NCBI GenBank assembly: GCA_017886705.1
Contig: JAGHJJ010000085.1
Location: 1-41,896, forward strand
Origin: Bacilli bacterium
GTDB lineage: Bacteria; Bacillota_I; Bacilli_A; RF39; UBA660
DNA: 41,896 nt
Direction of reading: 5' to 3'
This document shows positions 1 through 8,275 of the stretch, in pieces; within the stretch, counting starts at the first letter, position 1, and every line of letters begins with the position of its first letter. Below the pieces are notes generated by a model. It had not been told where the DNA came from. It did no database searches and saw only the letters and a list, made by a program, of their open reading frames with translations. The position numbers and the translations under genes were made by a program.

Positions 1-137
1 AGAATGAGAAAGTAAAAGACTTAAGTGTTAGAAGTTGGATATGTCCAGAATGTGGAAGTTATCATGATAGAGATTATAATGCCAGTTATAATATTATGTT
101 TGAAGGATTAAAGAAATATATGATGGAGTTAAAGTAG
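1..137 (+). pseudogene. tnpB: C-terminal end of TnpB (IS200/IS605 OrfB), cut by the window edge
   Basis: The open frame (first full codon at position 3) gives 44 residues that contain [20 protein letters not shown], followed by a TAG stop at 135-137. A CPxCG knuckle followed by HDRDxNASxNI is the C-terminal zinc ribbon plus last RuvC motif (catalytic Asp in DRDxNA) of TnpB, the RNA-guided nuclease of IS200/IS605 elements. The 5' part lies outside the window, so it is unknown whether the gene is intact. Type is set to pseudogene only because the visible part is a fragment. The structured segment that follows fits the usual right end and omega-RNA. Confidence 0.85.
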
Positions 138-271
138 GAAAAGAAAGAAACAAAAGAAAAACTACGGTAGCGACTATCGGATGTTAAGCCTGTGGAGAAG
201 TAAGGTTACCTAGTCAGTGAAGCAGGAAACTTGGAAGGTGACGACCAAGGCGAATTAAGTTTACTTAATTC
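138..271 (+). ncRNA. Candidate omega-RNA / right end of the tnpB element
   Basis: The 130 nt after the tnpB stop have no coding potential and several hairpins. GGTAG-cga-CTATC lies near 165-180 and CTTGG-aaggtgacga-CCAAG near 231-250. A perfect 8-bp stem GAATTAAG/CTTAATTC with loop TTTA lies at 252-271. In IS200/IS605 elements the region from the tnpB 3' end to the transposon right end encodes the guide-bearing omega-RNA, and subterminal hairpins are the TnpA recognition sites. The assignment rests on position and hairpins; no family alignment was possible. Confidence 0.4.
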
Positions 272-275
272 TTTT
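252..275 (+). terminator. Perfect hairpin at the end of the tnpB element, possible terminator
   Basis: The stem is GAATTAAG (252-259) and CTTAATTC (264-271) with loop TTTA, followed by TTTT on the plus strand. It could be the subterminal hairpin of the IS right end, an intrinsic terminator for the tnpB transcript, or both. It also lies just beyond the stop of the minus-strand gene ending at 284. Confidence 0.45.
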
Positions 276-283
276 GTTCTGCC

Positions 284-1024
284 TTAATGAAAGATTCGTA
301 AATAGAGTACAAGTATTCCTGTAGCGATAGTAATGATATACCAGCTATAAACAGCAAAGTGAAAAAATTGTTCTCGTCTAGGGTCAGGCAGAAAGACATC
401 ATTGGGATTGTTAGGGTTAATAAATAGTTTAAGTTTATCTCCAACAGAAAAAGGACTTCTTGAATAAATTTCACTTGATTCCATAATCTTGTATTTTTTA
501 TTATTAAAGGTAAACTCTAACTTAGGTATATAAATAGGTACTACGGAAGAGACAGATGATTTATGTACTTTTAAAATAGTTGCTTCTACTTCTTGTGTAC
601 AATTTTTGATTTTATTTGCTATATATTTTCTTCTTTCTATATATCCGAGCCCTGGTAATAAGAATAATAATGCAATTAATATACCTAGTATATAAGATTT
701 TCCTAAGTCTAGTTGAAATAAATCATATATAGCTAATATAAATATTAAGATACACACAACTATTAAGTCGTAGACTAAAAGACTATGCTTTTTTTCTTTT
801 GCTGCCGATATCATTCCGATTAAAAAAAGATGTGAAAATATTAATATACTTACTGTGTGATTAATTGTCGCAAAACAACAAAATGCTCCCATCATTATTC
901 CGAAATATAAATAGATAAAACAGACTTTTATACTTTTCCATCCTGTGAGATGTTCCTTCTTTTTTTGTAATAAATAACATATGATAGACACAATTAAAAA
1001 AATAGCTCCCGCAATATAATTCAT
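284..1024 (-). CDS. DUF3592-like multi-pass membrane protein
   Basis: This is a 246-residue protein. About four hydrophobic segments fill the first 130 residues. A soluble stretch follows, with VEATILKVHKSS...YIPKLEFTFNNKKYKIMESS and SVGDKLKLFINPNNPNDVFL, and the protein ends in one more membrane helix. The 'V.V.YNP.NP' strand pattern followed by a helix is characteristic of DUF3592; the function of that family is unknown. The start ATG at 1022-1024 has a strong AGGAGGG upstream and its own promoter (1049-1076). It is divergent from yitT and stands alone. Confidence 0.6.
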   Translation of the reverse strand: MNYIAGAIFLIVSIICYLLQKKKEHLTGWKSIKVCFIYLYFGIMMGAFCCFATINHTVSILIFSHLFLIGMISAAKEKKHSLLVYDLIVVCILIFILAIYDLFQLDLGKSYILGILIALLFLLPGLGYIERRKYIANKIKNCTQEVEATILKVHKSSVSSVVPIYIPKLEFTFNNKKYKIMESSEIYSRSPFSVGDKLKLFINPNNPNDVFLPDPRREQFFHFAVYSWYIITIATGILVLYLRIFH

Positions 1025-1048
1025 AATACCCTCCTATTATTTGTTACT

Positions 1049-1076
1049 ATTATATTATTTTAATTGTATCATTCAA
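1049..1076 (-). promoter_or_regulatory. Sigma-A-type promoter of the DUF3592 gene
   Basis: On the minus strand, TTGAAT (1076-1071) lies 16 bp before TATAAT (1054-1049). The start codon is about 25 nt further on. It is back to back with the yitT promoter. Confidence 0.6.
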
Positions 1077-1106
1077 AGGAAGCTTTGTCTATTTCTTTCT
1101 TTAGTC

Positions 1107-1135
1107 TTGTTAGATTTTAAAAATTATTATATAAT
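1107..1135 (+). promoter_or_regulatory. Sigma-A-type promoter of yitT
   Basis: TTGTTA (1107-1112), a 17-bp spacer and TATAAT (1130-1135). The predicted transcription start is near 1142, which falls inside or after the upstream ATG at 1141 and so argues for the downstream TTG start at 1159. Confidence 0.65.
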
Positions 1136-1158
1136 GTTATATGATAGGGTGTGGTAGT

Positions 1159-2058
1159 TTGATAAAAGTAAAAAGTCAAGAAACAAGAAGACTGATATCA
1201 TTTGTTATGCTTACAATTGGTTCCATAATTGCGGCTTATGCTTTAGAAAGTTTTTTAATACCCAATACTATTTTAGATGGTGGAGTAACTGGTATTTCCA
1301 TTATTGTATCTAAAATAACCAATTTACCAGTAAGTATATTAGTTTTAATATTAAATATTCCTTTTGTCTATATTGGATATAAAAACTTAGGTAGAGGATT
1401 TTTGATTCGAGCAGTATATAGTATGGTACTATTTTCTGTTTCGCTATCAGTATTTAGGTATTATGAACCACTAACAGAACAGATGCTTTTAGCAACAGTA
1501 TTTGGTGGAATTTTACTAGGACTTGGTGTAGGACTTGTTATTCATTTTGGAGGATGTGTGGATGGTACAGAATCTGTTGCTTTAGTAATTAGTAAAAAAA
1601 CTACTTTGTCTGTAGGACAAGTTGTATTAGTTTTTAATTTAGTAATTTATTCAGTTGCTGGAATGATTTTTGGAATTGACCGTGCAATGTATTCTCTACT
1701 TACTTATTTTATTACATTTAAGGTAATAGATTTTGTGTCTGAGGGCTTTGAACAAGTGAAGGCTGCATTAATTGTTACAGAAAAGGGTACAGATATGGCT
1801 AAAGAGATTTATAAAAGACTTGGTCGTACTGTAACAACAATTCGTGGAAAAGGATTAATTAGTGGAGATAAAGAAGTGATGTATTGTGTACTTACTAGAA
1901 TGGAAATTTATGAACTTAGACATATTGCAGAGGAGATGGATGAGAGTGCTTTTATTACTATATTGGAAGTATCGGATATTATAGGGCAACATATTAAATC
2001 TACTCAACGATTATCACATAAGAAAATACGTTATCAAAGAAAGGAAGAAAAAGTATGA
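1159..2058 (+). CDS. yitT: YitT family membrane protein (YitT domain + DUF2179)
   Basis: The protein has 299 residues from TTG 1159. The first two thirds carry about five membrane helices and the YitT-family pattern (FLIPNTILDGGVTGISIIVS; HFGGCVDGTESVALVIS). Residues from about 205 on form a cytoplasmic DUF2179 domain (ALIVTEKGTDMAKEIYKRLG ... ITILEVSDIIGQHIK). The family is common in Bacillota; transport substrates are not established. I chose TTG 1159 because AGGGTG (1146-1151) is correctly spaced before it and the promoter's start point lies about at 1142. The in-frame ATG at 1141 would be nearly leaderless. The stop overlaps the next start (ATGA). Confidence 0.85.
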   Translation: MIKVKSQETRRLISFVMLTIGSIIAAYALESFLIPNTILDGGVTGISIIVSKITNLPVSILVLILNIPFVYIGYKNLGRGFLIRAVYSMVLFSVSLSVFRYYEPLTEQMLLATVFGGILLGLGVGLVIHFGGCVDGTESVALVISKKTTLSVGQVVLVFNLVIYSVAGMIFGIDRAMYSLLTYFITFKVIDFVSEGFEQVKAALIVTEKGTDMAKEIYKRLGRTVTTIRGKGLISGDKEVMYCVLTRMEIYELRHIAEEMDESAFITILEVSDIIGQHIKSTQRLSHKKIRYQRKEEKV

Positions 2059-3182
2059 ATCAAGAACAAAATCAACAATCGTCTAATGTAACAAATAGTC
2101 AAAATACGATACCTAATGTGGATGTGTCATCTGGCGTTAATACTACTATTCCATCAACAACCTCTCTTCCAACAACACCATTAACTCCTCAAACAGAACA
2201 ACCAGTAAATACATTAGTAGGTAGTCCTGGTGTTATAGTTGCACCAGTAAGTAATGAGCCAACGGATGCTTCTAGTGCTGATAAAGGAAGAGTAAATGGC
2301 GTTGTTCGTGATGCGACAGAGGTTCCTCAAACATTATCTCAAACGACAAGAATTAATCCTACTGTGGTTGCTCCAAAAGTAAATGTTACATCTGATTCTA
2401 CCGTGCCTTTGGTTACAGAAAATACATTACCGAATCAGTTAGAACTTCCACCAAAAAAATCTCGTAAAGCTAAAGTTGTTATTATTTTGCTAATTTTAAT
2501 AATTGCTGGTTTAGGATTTTATATTTATCAAGATTATACAAAAGATTTAGCTAGGGGAGAATGCAGTCTTTTGGTAGCCAGTGATAATACTCTTAGAGAA
2601 TTAGATCTTAATTCTTCTATTGTGCAAGAATTATATGACAAAGTAAAAACAACAATTAGAGAAGATGTTGCATATCATAACTTTGATGATACTTTTAAAT
2701 TATATTTAGCTTATCGCCAGATTCCGAATTCAGATATTTATGACTCTCATTGCAATTTATTTGATAATAGTTCTATGAGTAATTTTTCTTGTGATGATAC
2801 CCTTTCTTTTGTTCCTAAAGCATTTAAAGTTGAAACGCTAGAAAGGGAAGTTAAAAAGCTATTTGGTGAAAGTGTTACTATAGAAAATCAAAATATCGTG
2901 CTTGGAAATAGTTGCTTTGCCGGGTTTCAATATATTCCAGAACGAGGGGAATATGTACAAGGATATTGTGGTCAAGTACCTACTACTACTTATAATGCTG
3001 ATAAAGAGTTGATTTCTGCAACCGTTCAGGGAGATACAATTATCCTAAAAGAAAATGTCAGATATTATAGTGCAGAAGGAATTTCTGGTAATCAATTACA
3101 AAATGGAGTTTATGTTCATACATTTAAATTAGATAATAACTATCATTATGCTTATGTAGATAGAACTGTTGAAGCTGCTTAA
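2055..3182 (+). CDS. Single-pass anchored protein with Thr/Gln/Pro-rich cytoplasmic tail, unknown
   Basis: 375 residues, coupled to yitT by a 4-nt overlap. Residues 1-130 are low complexity (Q, N, T, P, S), probably disordered. KKSRKAK at 134-140 is followed by one membrane helix (141-158). The remaining 215 residues should face outside and contain five pairs-worth of spaced cysteines (GEC, HC, SC, NSC, GYC), which may form disulfides. No family was recognised. The positive-inside charge before the helix puts the disordered part in the cytoplasm. Translational coupling suggests co-expression with YitT but no shared function is proven. Confidence 0.7.
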   Translation: MNQEQNQQSSNVTNSQNTIPNVDVSSGVNTTIPSTTSLPTTPLTPQTEQPVNTLVGSPGVIVAPVSNEPTDASSADKGRVNGVVRDATEVPQTLSQTTRINPTVVAPKVNVTSDSTVPLVTENTLPNQLELPPKKSRKAKVVIILLILIIAGLGFYIYQDYTKDLARGECSLLVASDNTLRELDLNSSIVQELYDKVKTTIREDVAYHNFDDTFKLYLAYRQIPNSDIYDSHCNLFDNSSMSNFSCDDTLSFVPKAFKVETLEREVKKLFGESVTIENQNIVLGNSCFAGFQYIPERGEYVQGYCGQVPTTTYNADKELISATVQGDTIILKENVRYYSAEGISGNQLQNGVYVHTFKLDNNYHYAYVDRTVEAA

Positions 3183-3188
3183 AAAATA

Positions 3189-3197
3189 TGTTATATT
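3189..3197 (+). promoter_or_regulatory. Extended -10 element before the MBL-fold gene
   Basis: TGTTATATT matches the extended -10 form (TGnTATAAT), 16 nt upstream of the start at 3213. The same arrangement recurs before several genes in this window. Confidence 0.4.
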
Positions 3198-3212
3198 AGA
3201 AAAGGTGATAGA

Positions 3213-3737
3213 ATGGAAATACTAAAAATTGTGACTGGAATGTTAGATGAAAATTGTTATGTTTTAAAAAATAATGGAACTTGTTTAGTAGTGGATCCAG
3301 GAGATGATTATATAAAAATAAAAGAGATGATTGGAGAAGATAAAGTGTTAGGAATATTATTAACACATTCTCACTTTGATCATGTTGGAGCTCTTCGTCA
3401 TTTTTTAACCAAAAGAAGTATTAAGATTTTTAAAAAGAGTAGTGTCGAAGAGAAAGAATATCAAATTGGAGATTTTTCATTTGAAACTATTTTTACTCCA
3501 GGACATTCTAAAGATTCTATTAGTTTTTATTTTAAAGAAGAAAAAGTAATGTTTGTTGGAGATTTTGTCTTTAAAGATTCGGTTGGTAGATATGATTTGC
3601 CTGGAGGAAGCGAACAAGAACTAAAAGAAAGTTTAGCAAAATTAAAAACTTATCCCGCAGATGTTGCTTTATATCCAGGGCATTATGAAACCACAACTCT
3701 GGGTGAGGAAATGGAAAATAATCCATATTTGAGATAG
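3213..3737 (+). CDS. MBL-fold metallohydrolase (YcbL/glyoxalase II-like)
   Basis: 174 residues with the full metallo-beta-lactamase-fold metal site: HSHFDH (HxHxDH), TPGHS with the third His, VGDFVF with the bridging Asp, and YPGHYETT at the end with the last His. The short length without a C-terminal helical domain fits the YcbL/GloB-like single-domain hydrolases, not full-length glyoxalase II (about 250 residues). The likely activity is thioester hydrolysis, perhaps S-lactoylglutathione-like or another thiol ester; the substrate is inferred only from the fold. The start has AAGGTGATAGA immediately upstream. A small membrane gene follows 10 nt later. Confidence 0.85.
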   Translation: MEILKIVTGMLDENCYVLKNNGTCLVVDPGDDYIKIKEMIGEDKVLGILLTHSHFDHVGALRHFLTKRSIKIFKKSSVEEKEYQIGDFSFETIFTPGHSKDSISFYFKEEKVMFVGDFVFKDSVGRYDLPGGSEQELKESLAKLKTYPADVALYPGHYETTTLGEEMENNPYLR

Positions 3738-3747
3738 GAGCAAGCTT

Positions 3748-4062
3748 ATGTATATAGATGTAGTTGTCTTAGTTATTTTAATTGTATTAGTAATAATGTT
3801 CTTTAAGAGATTTTCATCTTTTGTTTTCTTCATGGCGATAGTAGATATTTTATTAAGAATATTAACATTTATAAAAAATAATATTGGTCTTCCAGATGTT
3901 AGTGCTTTAATTGGTAAATATGTTCCAGCAAGTATCCCGGCGATTATAGATAAATATTGTAATGGAATCATTAATACAATATTACAATGGGCCTTCGTAA
4001 TATTAATGTGTATCTTTTTAGGATATATTACTAAAATATTTATTAAAAAGAAAAAAATTTAA
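3748..4062 (+). CDS. Small membrane protein, unknown
   Basis: 104 residues with a hydrophobic N-terminal segment (residues 3-30), an amphipathic middle (KNNIGLPDVSALIGKYV) and a second hydrophobic segment near the C-terminus (about 75-97) ending in KKKK. The start has a GGAGC-type ribosome site 8 nt upstream. It lies 10 nt after the MBL gene and directly before a clear terminator, so it is probably the last gene of that short operon. No family was recognised. Confidence 0.6.
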   Translation: MYIDVVVLVILIVLVIMFFKRFSSFVFFMAIVDILLRILTFIKNNIGLPDVSALIGKYVPASIPAIIDKYCNGIINTILQWAFVILMCIFLGYITKIFIKKKKI

Positions 4063-4070
4063 TAATAAAC

Positions 4071-4104
4071 AAAGAAATGACAAGTTTAGCCATTTCTTTT
4101 TTTT
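4071..4104 (+). terminator. Intrinsic terminator before spoIIGA
   Basis: Stem AAAGAAATG (4071-4079) / CATTTCTTT (4091-4099), 11-nt loop, followed by a T tract to 4104. It separates the upstream operon from the sporulation pair. Confidence 0.8.
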
Positions 4105-4125
4105 ATACTTACTTTGGTGATGGGA

Positions 4126-4896
4126 ATGAAAGTTTATTTAGATTTAGTCTTTTTCATTAACTTTTTCTTTGATTTCATAATTTTATTTGCTACTAAAATA
4201 GCATTAAAAGAAGTAGTTCCTTTTTGGAGATTAATACTTGGTAGTTTAGCTGCTAGTAGTTCCATATTTCTTTTATTCCTGTCGCTTACTAATTTAGAAT
4301 TATTTTTACTTAAAGTACTTATAAGCATTGTAATCATTTTAACTACTTTTGGAAGGAGGAATTTTTTATCAGACATCATATATTTTTATTTAATTAGTAT
4401 CATATTGGGTGGCTTTCTATATTTGTTTGATATTAGTTTTAGTTACAAAAACCAAGGTGTGATTTTTTTTGGAGCAGGACTTGGATTAAATTTATTAGTA
4501 ATCATTATACTTGCACCGATTTTTCTATATTTTTATATTAAACAAGAAAAGAAAAACAAGGTTGAGCAGTCAATTACTCACTCTGTAGAAATTTATATTG
4601 ATGAAAAAGTATATCATCTAAAAGGAATGTTAGATACAGGAAATAGATTAAAAGATCCTTGTACTGGTAAGAGTGTAATATTAATTAATGCTACTGTAGA
4701 TATTCCCATGCCAAGATTTTTCTATGTACCGTATAAAGCATTAAATACAGAAGGAGTAATCCCTTGTTGTAAAGTAGAAAGAGTAATTGTAGATAATAGA
4801 GTTTTTTCTAAATGTTTAATAGGGATTAGTAAAGATGAGTTTTTGTTAGGAGGAGTAGATTGTATTTTACCAAATAAGTTTAAGGAGGAATTATGA
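4126..4896 (+). CDS. spoIIGA: Sigma-E processing peptidase SpoIIGA
   Basis: 256 residues. The N-terminus MKVYLDLVFFINFFFD and about five membrane helices in the first 140 residues match SpoIIGA. The C-terminal domain carries the aspartic-protease motif LDTGN (Asp about residue 170) and the family ending CLIGISKDEF...DCILPNKF. In sporulation it sits in the septum and cleaves pro-sigma-E in the mother cell after a signal from the forespore (SpoIIR). I chose ATG 4126 because GGTG lies 6 nt upstream and family members start MKxYLD; TTG 4114 and ATG 4120 are in-frame alternatives. It overlaps sigE by 4 nt, as expected for this pair. Confidence 0.93.
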   Translation: MKVYLDLVFFINFFFDFIILFATKIALKEVVPFWRLILGSLAASSSIFLLFLSLTNLELFLLKVLISIVIILTTFGRRNFLSDIIYFYLISIILGGFLYLFDISFSYKNQGVIFFGAGLGLNLLVIIILAPIFLYFYIKQEKKNKVEQSITHSVEIYIDEKVYHLKGMLDTGNRLKDPCTGKSVILINATVDIPMPRFFYVPYKALNTEGVIPCCKVERVIVDNRVFSKCLIGISKDEFLLGGVDCILPNKFKEEL

Positions 4897-5585
4897 AAAA
4901 AATATTAAATTGGATTAAAAGTTTATTTTCAAGAGTATATAGTATTTTTTATGTTGGATCTACTGATATGCTTCCAGAACCATTATCCAAAGAGATGGAA
5001 GAGTATTATGTAGAAAAGATGCAAAGAGGAGATTTAGCTGCGAAAGATAAATTGATAGAACATAATTTACGACTTGTTGTTTTTCTTGCTAAAAAATATG
5101 AAAATACAGGAGTAGATTTAGAAGATTTAGTAAGTATTGGTACAATTGGATTAATCAAAGGAATTCAAACATTTCAAAGTGGTAAAAATATAAAGTTAGC
5201 AACTTATGCTTCTAGATGTATTGATAATGAGATATTGATGCATCTTAGAAAGAATAAAAAGACCAAAACTGAAGTTAGTATTGATGCTTCTTTATCTTTT
5301 GATGGAGAGGGAAATGAATTACATTTAGAAGATGTTTTAGGAACCGATCCTGATATTGTTACGAAGAGTATTGAAGAAGAAAATGATAAAAAGGTAATGT
5401 TAGAAGAAGTTATGAAGTTAAAGCCCAGAGATCGTGATATTATTGTTCTTAGATATGGACTTTTAGGTAATGATGAGCTTACACAAAAAGAAGTGGCTGA
5501 AAAATTAGGAATATCACAATCCTATATTTCTAGAATTGAAAAAAAGGTAATTAAAAGATTACGTACTGTAGTTAGTAATTTTTAG
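4893..5585 (+). CDS. sigE: Sporulation sigma factor, pro-sigma-E
   Basis: 230 residues, close in length and motifs to known SigE. A basic, amphipathic N-terminal pro-sequence of about 25 residues is followed by YVGSTDMLPEPLS, near the expected cleavage region. Region 2 reads NLRLVVFLAKKYENTGVDLEDLVSIGTIGLIKGI and KLATYASRCIDNEILMHLRKNK. Region 4 has a helix-turn-helix (QKEVAEKLGISQSYISRIEK). It directs mother-cell transcription after SpoIIGA cleavage. AAGGAGGAA precedes the start. In many spore formers sigG follows directly; here an adhesin gene does. Confidence 0.95.
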   Translation: MKKILNWIKSLFSRVYSIFYVGSTDMLPEPLSKEMEEYYVEKMQRGDLAAKDKLIEHNLRLVVFLAKKYENTGVDLEDLVSIGTIGLIKGIQTFQSGKNIKLATYASRCIDNEILMHLRKNKKTKTEVSIDASLSFDGEGNELHLEDVLGTDPDIVTKSIEEENDKKVMLEEVMKLKPRDRDIIVLRYGLLGNDELTQKEVAEKLGISQSYISRIEKKVIKRLRTVVSNF

Positions 5586-5592
5586 TTTTAGA

Positions 5593-5621
5593 TTTACTTC
5601 TTTTTTTCTTTGTGTTATACT
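5593..5621 (+). promoter_or_regulatory. Promoter of the first adhesin (TTTACT-17-TATACT, extended -10)
   Basis: TTTACT (5593-5598), a 17-bp spacer ending TGT, and TATACT (5616-5621), which together make TGnTATACT. The second adhesin has the same -35, spacer length and extended -10 (8204-8232), so the two paralogs probably share regulation. Confidence 0.6.
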
Positions 5622-5650
5622 CATTTTAGTAAGGTAAGAAGGTGAGTAAT

Positions 5651-8083
5651 ATGTTTAGTAATTTAAAAAAATATTGGCGACAAGGTGATAAAATTAGTAA
5701 ATACTTGACAGTTGTTGCTGTATTTTTATTAGTTTTTTCATTAGTGTTTGTAAGTATCGCTGGCAATAGTTTTGCAGCTAGCATACCACCAGATGAATTA
5801 ACTGCAGCATTAGGTGGAGATGTAACTGATGATCGTGTGGAATTGTTTCCGGAACTAACAGGCTCAGAAAGAATAGCGCTAGTTCCTTTTGTTGCAACTG
5901 ACAGCACAGGAAAGCAATACCATATGTATTGTTTAGAAAAAGAAAAAGATTGGTATGAAGATACAGTAATTACTAAAACTGGTACATTAGATGCTGGATA
6001 TGCCTATATTGTGCAAAATGGTTATCCAGCTAAGTCTCTTACAGGAGATGGAAATAGTGATTCATTTTTAACTCAAGTAGCGGTATGGTTATACCAAGAC
6101 CGAGTTGCTGGAGTTTCTGATGATACTACAGGAGTATTAACGTCTAACCAAAAAAGTGTAATCTTAAATAGCAAATATGCATCAATTATTAAATCTTTAG
6201 TGGACGGGGCAATCAATGCTAAAAATAATTATCAAAATGTGAAACCAGAATTTTCAATTTCTTCAAGTAGTTTTCATTTGGATTCTACAGGAAATTATTT
6301 AATAACAGATGAGATTTCAGTTTCTGCTAATGTGAATTTTTCTTCATATCAAGTAGCAGTAGATATGAATGGTGCTGAAATATTAAACAAGTCGAATCAG
6401 CCTGTTACGGGTAAAATATCTAGTAATGAAAAATTTAAAATTCGTATTCCATTATCTAAATTGACAACTGCTGATTTAGATATTAAGGTTACAGTAATTT
6501 TGGATTATACACAATATGAAGCTTATCAGTATTCTCCTCCTACAACAGAGACGGGAATGCAAAAGTCATTTGCAGCAGTTATCAATGCTGTTTCTAAACA
6601 GGCAACATTAGATCAAACAATACCTATTCCAACCGGTAGTTTAACAATAGAAAAAGTAAGATCAGATAATAATCAAGCTTTAGCTGGTGCTAAAATAGAA
6701 GTGCGTAGAGCTATCAATAATGAATTGGTTCAAACATTTACGACAGGAACAAATCCTAAAACAATTACTAACTTATTACCTGGAAAATATACGATTACAG
6801 AAACGAGTGCTCCAGAAGGATTTTTAATTGATGAGAAAACTGTTTCAGTAACTATTAACACCAATGCATTAAATCCTACAGTGAAGTTAACTAATTCACC
6901 ATTATCTTTTAGAGTCAGGAAAGTAGATAAAACAACAGGGCAAGCAGTTGCTGGTGCTGTAATTAAAATTGTTAATTCTAGTGGAGTGGAAGTTTATAGA
7001 TTTACTTCAACTACAGATTATACTACAATTCCAGAATTAACTGCTGGTAGCTATCAAGCAATTGAAGTTAGTCCGCCAGCAGGTTATTATTTAAACTCAG
7101 CGCCAGTTTCTTTCACCGTTTCTGAGAGTAATACATCTCAAAATATTGAGATACAAAATACAAAGACATCTGTGAAATTAGGTAAAGTGGATGCAACTAC
7201 TGGTAAATATATTGCAGGAGCAGAGCTAAAACTATCTAGAGAAGACGGAAATATGGAACCTATCACTTTTGTAAGTGAAGATAAAGCAAAGATTTTTGAG
7301 GGACTATCTATAGGAAAATACATCTTAGAAGAAACAAGTGTTCCAGAAGGATATGTTACAAGTAATTCAAAAATTTCATTTGAAATTTCATCAGATGGGA
7401 AAATGAAAAACATTTCTTTAAAATCCGAATACGCCAACATCTCTATTCAAAACAAAAAACTGGTAATTGATACAAATAAAGTAGCAGGATATCAATTCCA
7501 GTTATTCACAGTAGGTGGTGATTTAGTAGATACCTATGATATTAAAGAGACAGTATTTACTTCTGACACTTTAGAAGATGGATCTTATATTTTAAAACAA
7601 ACAAAGGTACCAGAAGGAATATTAATGAACTCTAATCCATATTATTTCACAATTTCTGATGATGCTTCAGATAATACGGTATATTTTGCTAACGATTATA
7701 CCAAAGTACATTTCGAAAAGAAAGAAATGGTTGGTGGAGAAAATCTTGCAGGAGCAGAACTAGTATTAAGAGATGAAGAAGGAAATGTAGTAGAACAATG
7801 GACTACTACAACGTCTGCAAAGGTAATTGAGAAATTAAAACCAGGTAATTATACATTAAGCGAGCTAAAAGCACCTGATGGCTATCAGTTAAACACTTCA
7901 CTTTTAACTATACAAGTAAAAGATACGAGTGACATTCAAGTATTTACTATGTATAATGATTTAAAAGTAGAAGTTCCAAATACATCTCGAAACTCAGTTT
8001 TATATTTCTTTATAGGTACAATATTAGTCTTTGCTGGTTTAAGTGCCTTTGGATATGTTTATTTAAAAAGAAAAAAAGCTTAA
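5651..8083 (+). CDS. Thioester-domain / Cna-B repeat surface adhesin, sortase-anchored
   Basis: 810 residues from ATG 5651 (AAGGTGAG upstream). Order: basic N-terminus and signal peptide (about 1-42); a TQXA thioester domain with Cys94 (MYCLEKE) and Gln142 (TQVAVW), the pair that forms an internal thioester in this fold; a linker beta domain; then five SpaA/Cna-B repeats from about residue 330, each starting near (K)xxKVDxxTGxxxAGA and most ending ExxAPxGY. The C-terminus has VEVPNTS, a hydrophobic helix and KRKKA, a sorting signal with VPNTS replacing LPXTG. Thioester domains bind host amines covalently and Cna-B domains carry Lys-Asn/Asp isopeptide bonds. No sortase gene is visible here. 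Confidence 0.9.
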   Translation: MFSNLKKYWRQGDKISKYLTVVAVFLLVFSLVFVSIAGNSFAASIPPDELTAALGGDVTDDRVELFPELTGSERIALVPFVATDSTGKQYHMYCLEKEKDWYEDTVITKTGTLDAGYAYIVQNGYPAKSLTGDGNSDSFLTQVAVWLYQDRVAGVSDDTTGVLTSNQKSVILNSKYASIIKSLVDGAINAKNNYQNVKPEFSISSSSFHLDSTGNYLITDEISVSANVNFSSYQVAVDMNGAEILNKSNQPVTGKISSNEKFKIRIPLSKLTTADLDIKVTVILDYTQYEAYQYSPPTTETGMQKSFAAVINAVSKQATLDQTIPIPTGSLTIEKVRSDNNQALAGAKIEVRRAINNELVQTFTTGTNPKTITNLLPGKYTITETSAPEGFLIDEKTVSVTINTNALNPTVKLTNSPLSFRVRKVDKTTGQAVAGAVIKIVNSSGVEVYRFTSTTDYTTIPELTAGSYQAIEVSPPAGYYLNSAPVSFTVSESNTSQNIEIQNTKTSVKLGKVDATTGKYIAGAELKLSREDGNMEPITFVSEDKAKIFEGLSIGKYILEETSVPEGYVTSNSKISFEISSDGKMKNISLKSEYANISIQNKKLVIDTNKVAGYQFQLFTVGGDLVDTYDIKETVFTSDTLEDGSYILKQTKVPEGILMNSNPYYFTISDDASDNTVYFANDYTKVHFEKKEMVGGENLAGAELVLRDEEGNVVEQWTTTTSAKVIEKLKPGNYTLSELKAPDGYQLNTSLLTIQVKDTSDIQVFTMYNDLKVEVPNTSRNSVLYFFIGTILVFAGLSAFGYVYLKRKKA

Positions 8084-8091
8084 ATGGGGAG

Positions 8092-8117
8092 AAAACTATC
8101 TTTTAAAGATAGTTTTT
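8092..8117 (+). terminator. Intrinsic terminator after the first adhesin
   Basis: Stem AAAACTATCTT (8092-8102) / AAGATAGTTTT (8106-8116), 3-nt loop, ending in T's. A second, weaker pairing (GTAAGTAA near 8173 with TTTACTTGC near 8204-8212, then T7) lies just before the next promoter. Confidence 0.75.
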
Positions 8118-8203
8118 GATTATAAGGGAAGGAAAGTAAAATTTTAAAAAGTAAGTAAGATTAATTATATGAGTAAGTAATTTTTGTTTTTTCCTTTATC
8201 TCA

Positions 8204-8232
8204 TTTACTTGCTTTTTTTATTATGCTATACT
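8204..8232 (+). promoter_or_regulatory. Promoter of the second adhesin (TTTACT-17-TATACT, extended -10)
   Basis: TTTACT (8204-8209), a 17-bp T-rich spacer ending TGC, and TATACT (8227-8232). It nearly repeats the promoter of the first adhesin. Confidence 0.6.
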
Positions 8233-8275
8233 GTACATTATAGAGTAAGTTAATAAGGTATGGTGAATTTGATAT

